From JAYZDB01 sp036338025 (GTDB lineage Bacteria > Planctomycetota > UBA1135 > UBA2386), in contig JAYZDB010000231.1 in assembly GCA_036338025.1 (NCBI GenBank), forward strand, positions 1 to 9,820: a DNA stretch of 9,820 nucleotides. The letters are read 5' to 3'. Position 1 is the first letter of the stretch; every line of letters starts with the position of its first letter. The position numbers were made by a program, and so were the translations under genes. Shown piece after piece: positions 8,068 through 9,820 of the stretch. The notes under the pieces are model-generated. The model searched no databases and had not been told where the DNA came from. It was given only the letters and a program-made list of their open reading frames with translations.

Positions 8068-9820
8068 GTGCGCCTCCTGGAAACGAACCGGGCCCACACC
8101 GCCTCCCCGAGGACGAACAGCAGCACCAGGTAGAGCAGAAACGGTCCTAGTTCGGCGGCGCCGGCGTTTTGGATCGTGGCGTCATCATCCGGCAGCGCAG
8201 TGTAGATGTTCTCGATGCCGAGCTTCTCGCGAAGCGTCTTGTGGTCGAAGTAGCTCAGTTCGCCGTCCTTCGGGTCGGGATTGACTGCGAAGGGCAGGCG
8301 TACCTGCTCGGTGGAGCCGGTCTCGCCGAGGTTCATCTCGAAGGTGTAGATGCCAGCATGGTCGGTCTGGGTGAACGCCGGCAGGGCGAACAGTCCGGCG
8401 CGCATCGGTCGACTGTCCTTGGCGATCGGTACCTTGTTGCCACCGGCGCGCTCGGACAAGACCACGGCCAGTTCGCGCGGACGTTTCTTTACGATGGCCG
8501 TCAGCCGGCCACCGACCATCAGGTTGAACGGATCGATGGCAGGATGCGACAACCAGTGGGCCATCGGGTGCATCAGCGGCAGGGAGTGGATCGGCGCATC
8601 CAGGGTGTTCCACTTGTCTGGTTGCTGCGTGATCTGGCTGGTCAGGAGCAGGGTGCGGCCTTCGCCGTAGCTGCCGGCCACCATCAAGGGAGATAGCTCC
8701 GGATTGCTGATCTGCCAGATCACCTTGCCGTTCTCGTTCAGTGACTCGCGCTCGGTTCGGAAGTAGCGGTAGATACCGCCGAGGTGCAGCGCTTGCAGCA
8801 GGGGTTCGTTCAGGCGGAAGTCGGCAAATACCGGGTGTTCGGTATCGACTACCTGGTTGCGGTACAATTGCTTGCCGCTCGGGTCGTAGCCCTCGAAGCC
8901 CTGTAGACGAATCGGCAGTGGGCCCTTGCCGTCGGCGTAGAGGTGCAGGTTGTAGCTCGCTGGTTGGCTGCGCGGGCCGAGTGCGATCAGCAGGCCGGTA
9001 CCGGCTTCAACAGCTGCCGTCAGTTCATCGCTGATCTTCTCGGTCAGTCGCTCGACATTGGCGAGCACCACCAGGTTGTAATCCTGGATCTTCTCCTGAC
9101 CCAGGAGGAAGGCGGTGCCATCGATCGTCTTGGTGGCGAACTCAGTGACGTTGGCCTCACCTTCACCCTGGGTCGGGTCGAGTACTACCTGCATCCAGCC
9201 GCTGTCCATCAGCCGGTACTCGTGCTCCAACGAACCTTCGACCAGCAGGATCCGCAGGCGTTTCCGTACGTCGACGACCCGATAGGTCGTGTTGTCGGCC
9301 TCGAGGCCGTCGGCCTGGATCGACGCCCGTAGCTGCCGCTTGCCGGTGGTGCGGAAGATCACTTGGAACGGCACGTCCGTTTCGGCGCCCGCGTCGAGGC
9401 GGACCAGGCGGCGCGTGGGTTCGCCGTTGTCCTTCTCCAGGGTGACCTCGGCATTTTGCGCCGTGCTGGACAGGTTGCGAACCGTGACCACGGCTTGCAG
9501 GCCGACATTCGCGATTGCGTGGGCGCGTTCGAGGCGCAGGTCGGTGACCTGCACGTTGTCGAGGGTCATGCCGGCGCTACCACCGACATCCATCAGGGTC
9601 AGGGACCCTAGCTTCGAGATCCGCTCGACCAGGTCGAGGGCGTTGTCTTTCCTCAGATCCGTGGTCTTGTCGCTGTTGTCCTGGTCGGCAGGAGTGGTCG
9701 GGGTCGGGATCTGTTTCCCGGCTTCAGTGGTTCCTGGAGCTTCGGTCTGCAGGGCCTGGTCGCCGAAGCAGGACTTCTGCAGGTCGGTGAAGACGTAGAC
9801 GCGGGTGTTGGCCGTCAGGG
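8064..9820 (-). CDS. BatA-like membrane protein, N-terminus outside the window (partial)
   Basis: The reading frame stays open to the window edge, so the ATG at 9593 is internal; 584 residues are visible. They begin with LTANTRVYVFTDLQ, which matches the late beta-strand of a VWA-type domain in BatA-like proteins. A Pro/Thr/Asp-rich stretch (visible residues about 28-54) follows, then LVERISKLGSLTLMDVG, which continues the domain. Next come a beta-sandwich-like region (about 90-180), an amidotransferase-like region from RLRILLVEGSLEHEYR (near 187) through YNLVVLANVERL (near 247) and GTGLLIALG (near 273), a region with FAVNPDPKDGELSYFD (near 510) typical of planctomycetal BatA-like proteins, and a membrane helix at about 558-575 ending in RRRT. 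The only visible cysteine is in KSCFG, so the amidotransferase-like part is probably non-catalytic. The missing part should hold the BatA N-terminal membrane helices and the start of the VWA domain. It overlaps the next gene by ATGA. Confidence 0.82.
   Translation of the reverse strand, partial: LTANTRVYVFTDLQKSCFGDQALQTEAPGTTEAGKQIPTPTTPADQDNSDKTTDLRKDNALDLVERISKLGSLTLMDVGGSAGMTLDNVQVTDLRLERAHAIANVGLQAVVTVRNLSSTAQNAEVTLEKDNGEPTRRLVRLDAGAETDVPFQVIFRTTGKRQLRASIQADGLEADNTTYRVVDVRKRLRILLVEGSLEHEYRLMDSGWMQVVLDPTQGEGEANVTEFATKTIDGTAFLLGQEKIQDYNLVVLANVERLTEKISDELTAAVEAGTGLLIALGPRSQPASYNLHLYADGKGPLPIRLQGFEGYDPSGKQLYRNQVVDTEHPVFADFRLNEPLLQALHLGGIYRYFRTERESLNENGKVIWQISNPELSPLMVAGSYGEGRTLLLTSQITQQPDKWNTLDAPIHSLPLMHPMAHWLSHPAIDPFNLMVGGRLTAIVKKRPRELAVVLSERAGGNKVPIAKDSRPMRAGLFALPAFTQTDHAGIYTFEMNLGETGSTEQVRLPFAVNPDPKDGELSYFDHKTLREKLGIENIYTALPDDDATIQNAGAAELGPFLLYLVLLFVLGEAVWARFVSRRRT
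8073..8078 (-). promoter_or_regulatory. Strong Shine-Dalgarno of the VWA gene
   Basis: The minus strand reads AGGAGG, 5 bases before the ATG at 8067-8065. This decides the start against the in-frame GTG 30 bases upstream, and it lies inside the 3' end of the upstream gene, as expected for coupled translation. Confidence 0.75.

Noticed and set aside
8068..8097. GTG start at 8097 for the VWA protein
   Set aside because: It would add 10 residues and lengthen the overlap with the upstream gene, whereas the ATG at 8067 has AGGAGG at good spacing and a classic ATGA overlap.
9591..9593. ATG at 9593 as the start of the BatA-like gene
   Set aside because: The frame stays open to the window edge and the residues upstream (VYVFTDLQ and onward) match the expected domain, so this ATG is internal.

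Overview
The window holds four genes, all on the minus strand and packed almost end to end. Reading in the direction of transcription (from high to low coordinates) they are: the 3' part of a BatA-like membrane protein, a membrane-anchored von Willebrand factor A (VWA) protein, a very large exported protein combining TPR-like helices with PQQ/BamB-like beta-propeller repeats, and an exported protein with prenyltransferase/squalene-oxidase (QW-type) repeats. I see no RNA genes, mobile elements, CRISPR arrays or gene-free stretch longer than about 60 bases.

The DNA is GC-rich. Family content and order point to Planctomycetota. BatA-like and VWA membrane proteins with a glutamine-amidotransferase-like fold, giant TPR/PQQ-repeat proteins, and QW-repeat proteins ending in a motif like YLPIFQR are characteristic of that phylum. 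This assignment rests on recognised protein style, not on a marker gene.

Layout: 9820-8064 is the BatA-like protein, whose N-terminus lies outside the window. 8067-5662 is the VWA protein, overlapping its upstream neighbour by ATGA. 5601-1198 is the TPR/PQQ protein, after a 60-base gap that contains a hairpin and a GC palindrome. 1201-32 is the QW-repeat protein, again overlapping by ATGA. The two ATGA junctions each have a Shine-Dalgarno-like sequence and argue for one translationally coupled operon. Its promoter must lie beyond base 9820, where related clusters usually carry a MoxR-type AAA ATPase and a DUF58 protein (known pattern, not seen here).

Functionally, the two upstream products are inner-membrane proteins with large soluble domains. 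The two downstream products carry signal peptides and should act outside the cytoplasm. A plausible but unproven reading is a MoxR/VWA-type assembly or maturation apparatus working with exported scaffold proteins. None of the four has an assigned biochemical activity, and several enzyme-like folds here appear to lack catalytic residues. I see no obviously new system; the most interesting points are the internal module duplication in the TPR/PQQ protein, the tandem VWA/amidotransferase-like paralogues, and the exported cyclase-like protein without a cyclase motif.
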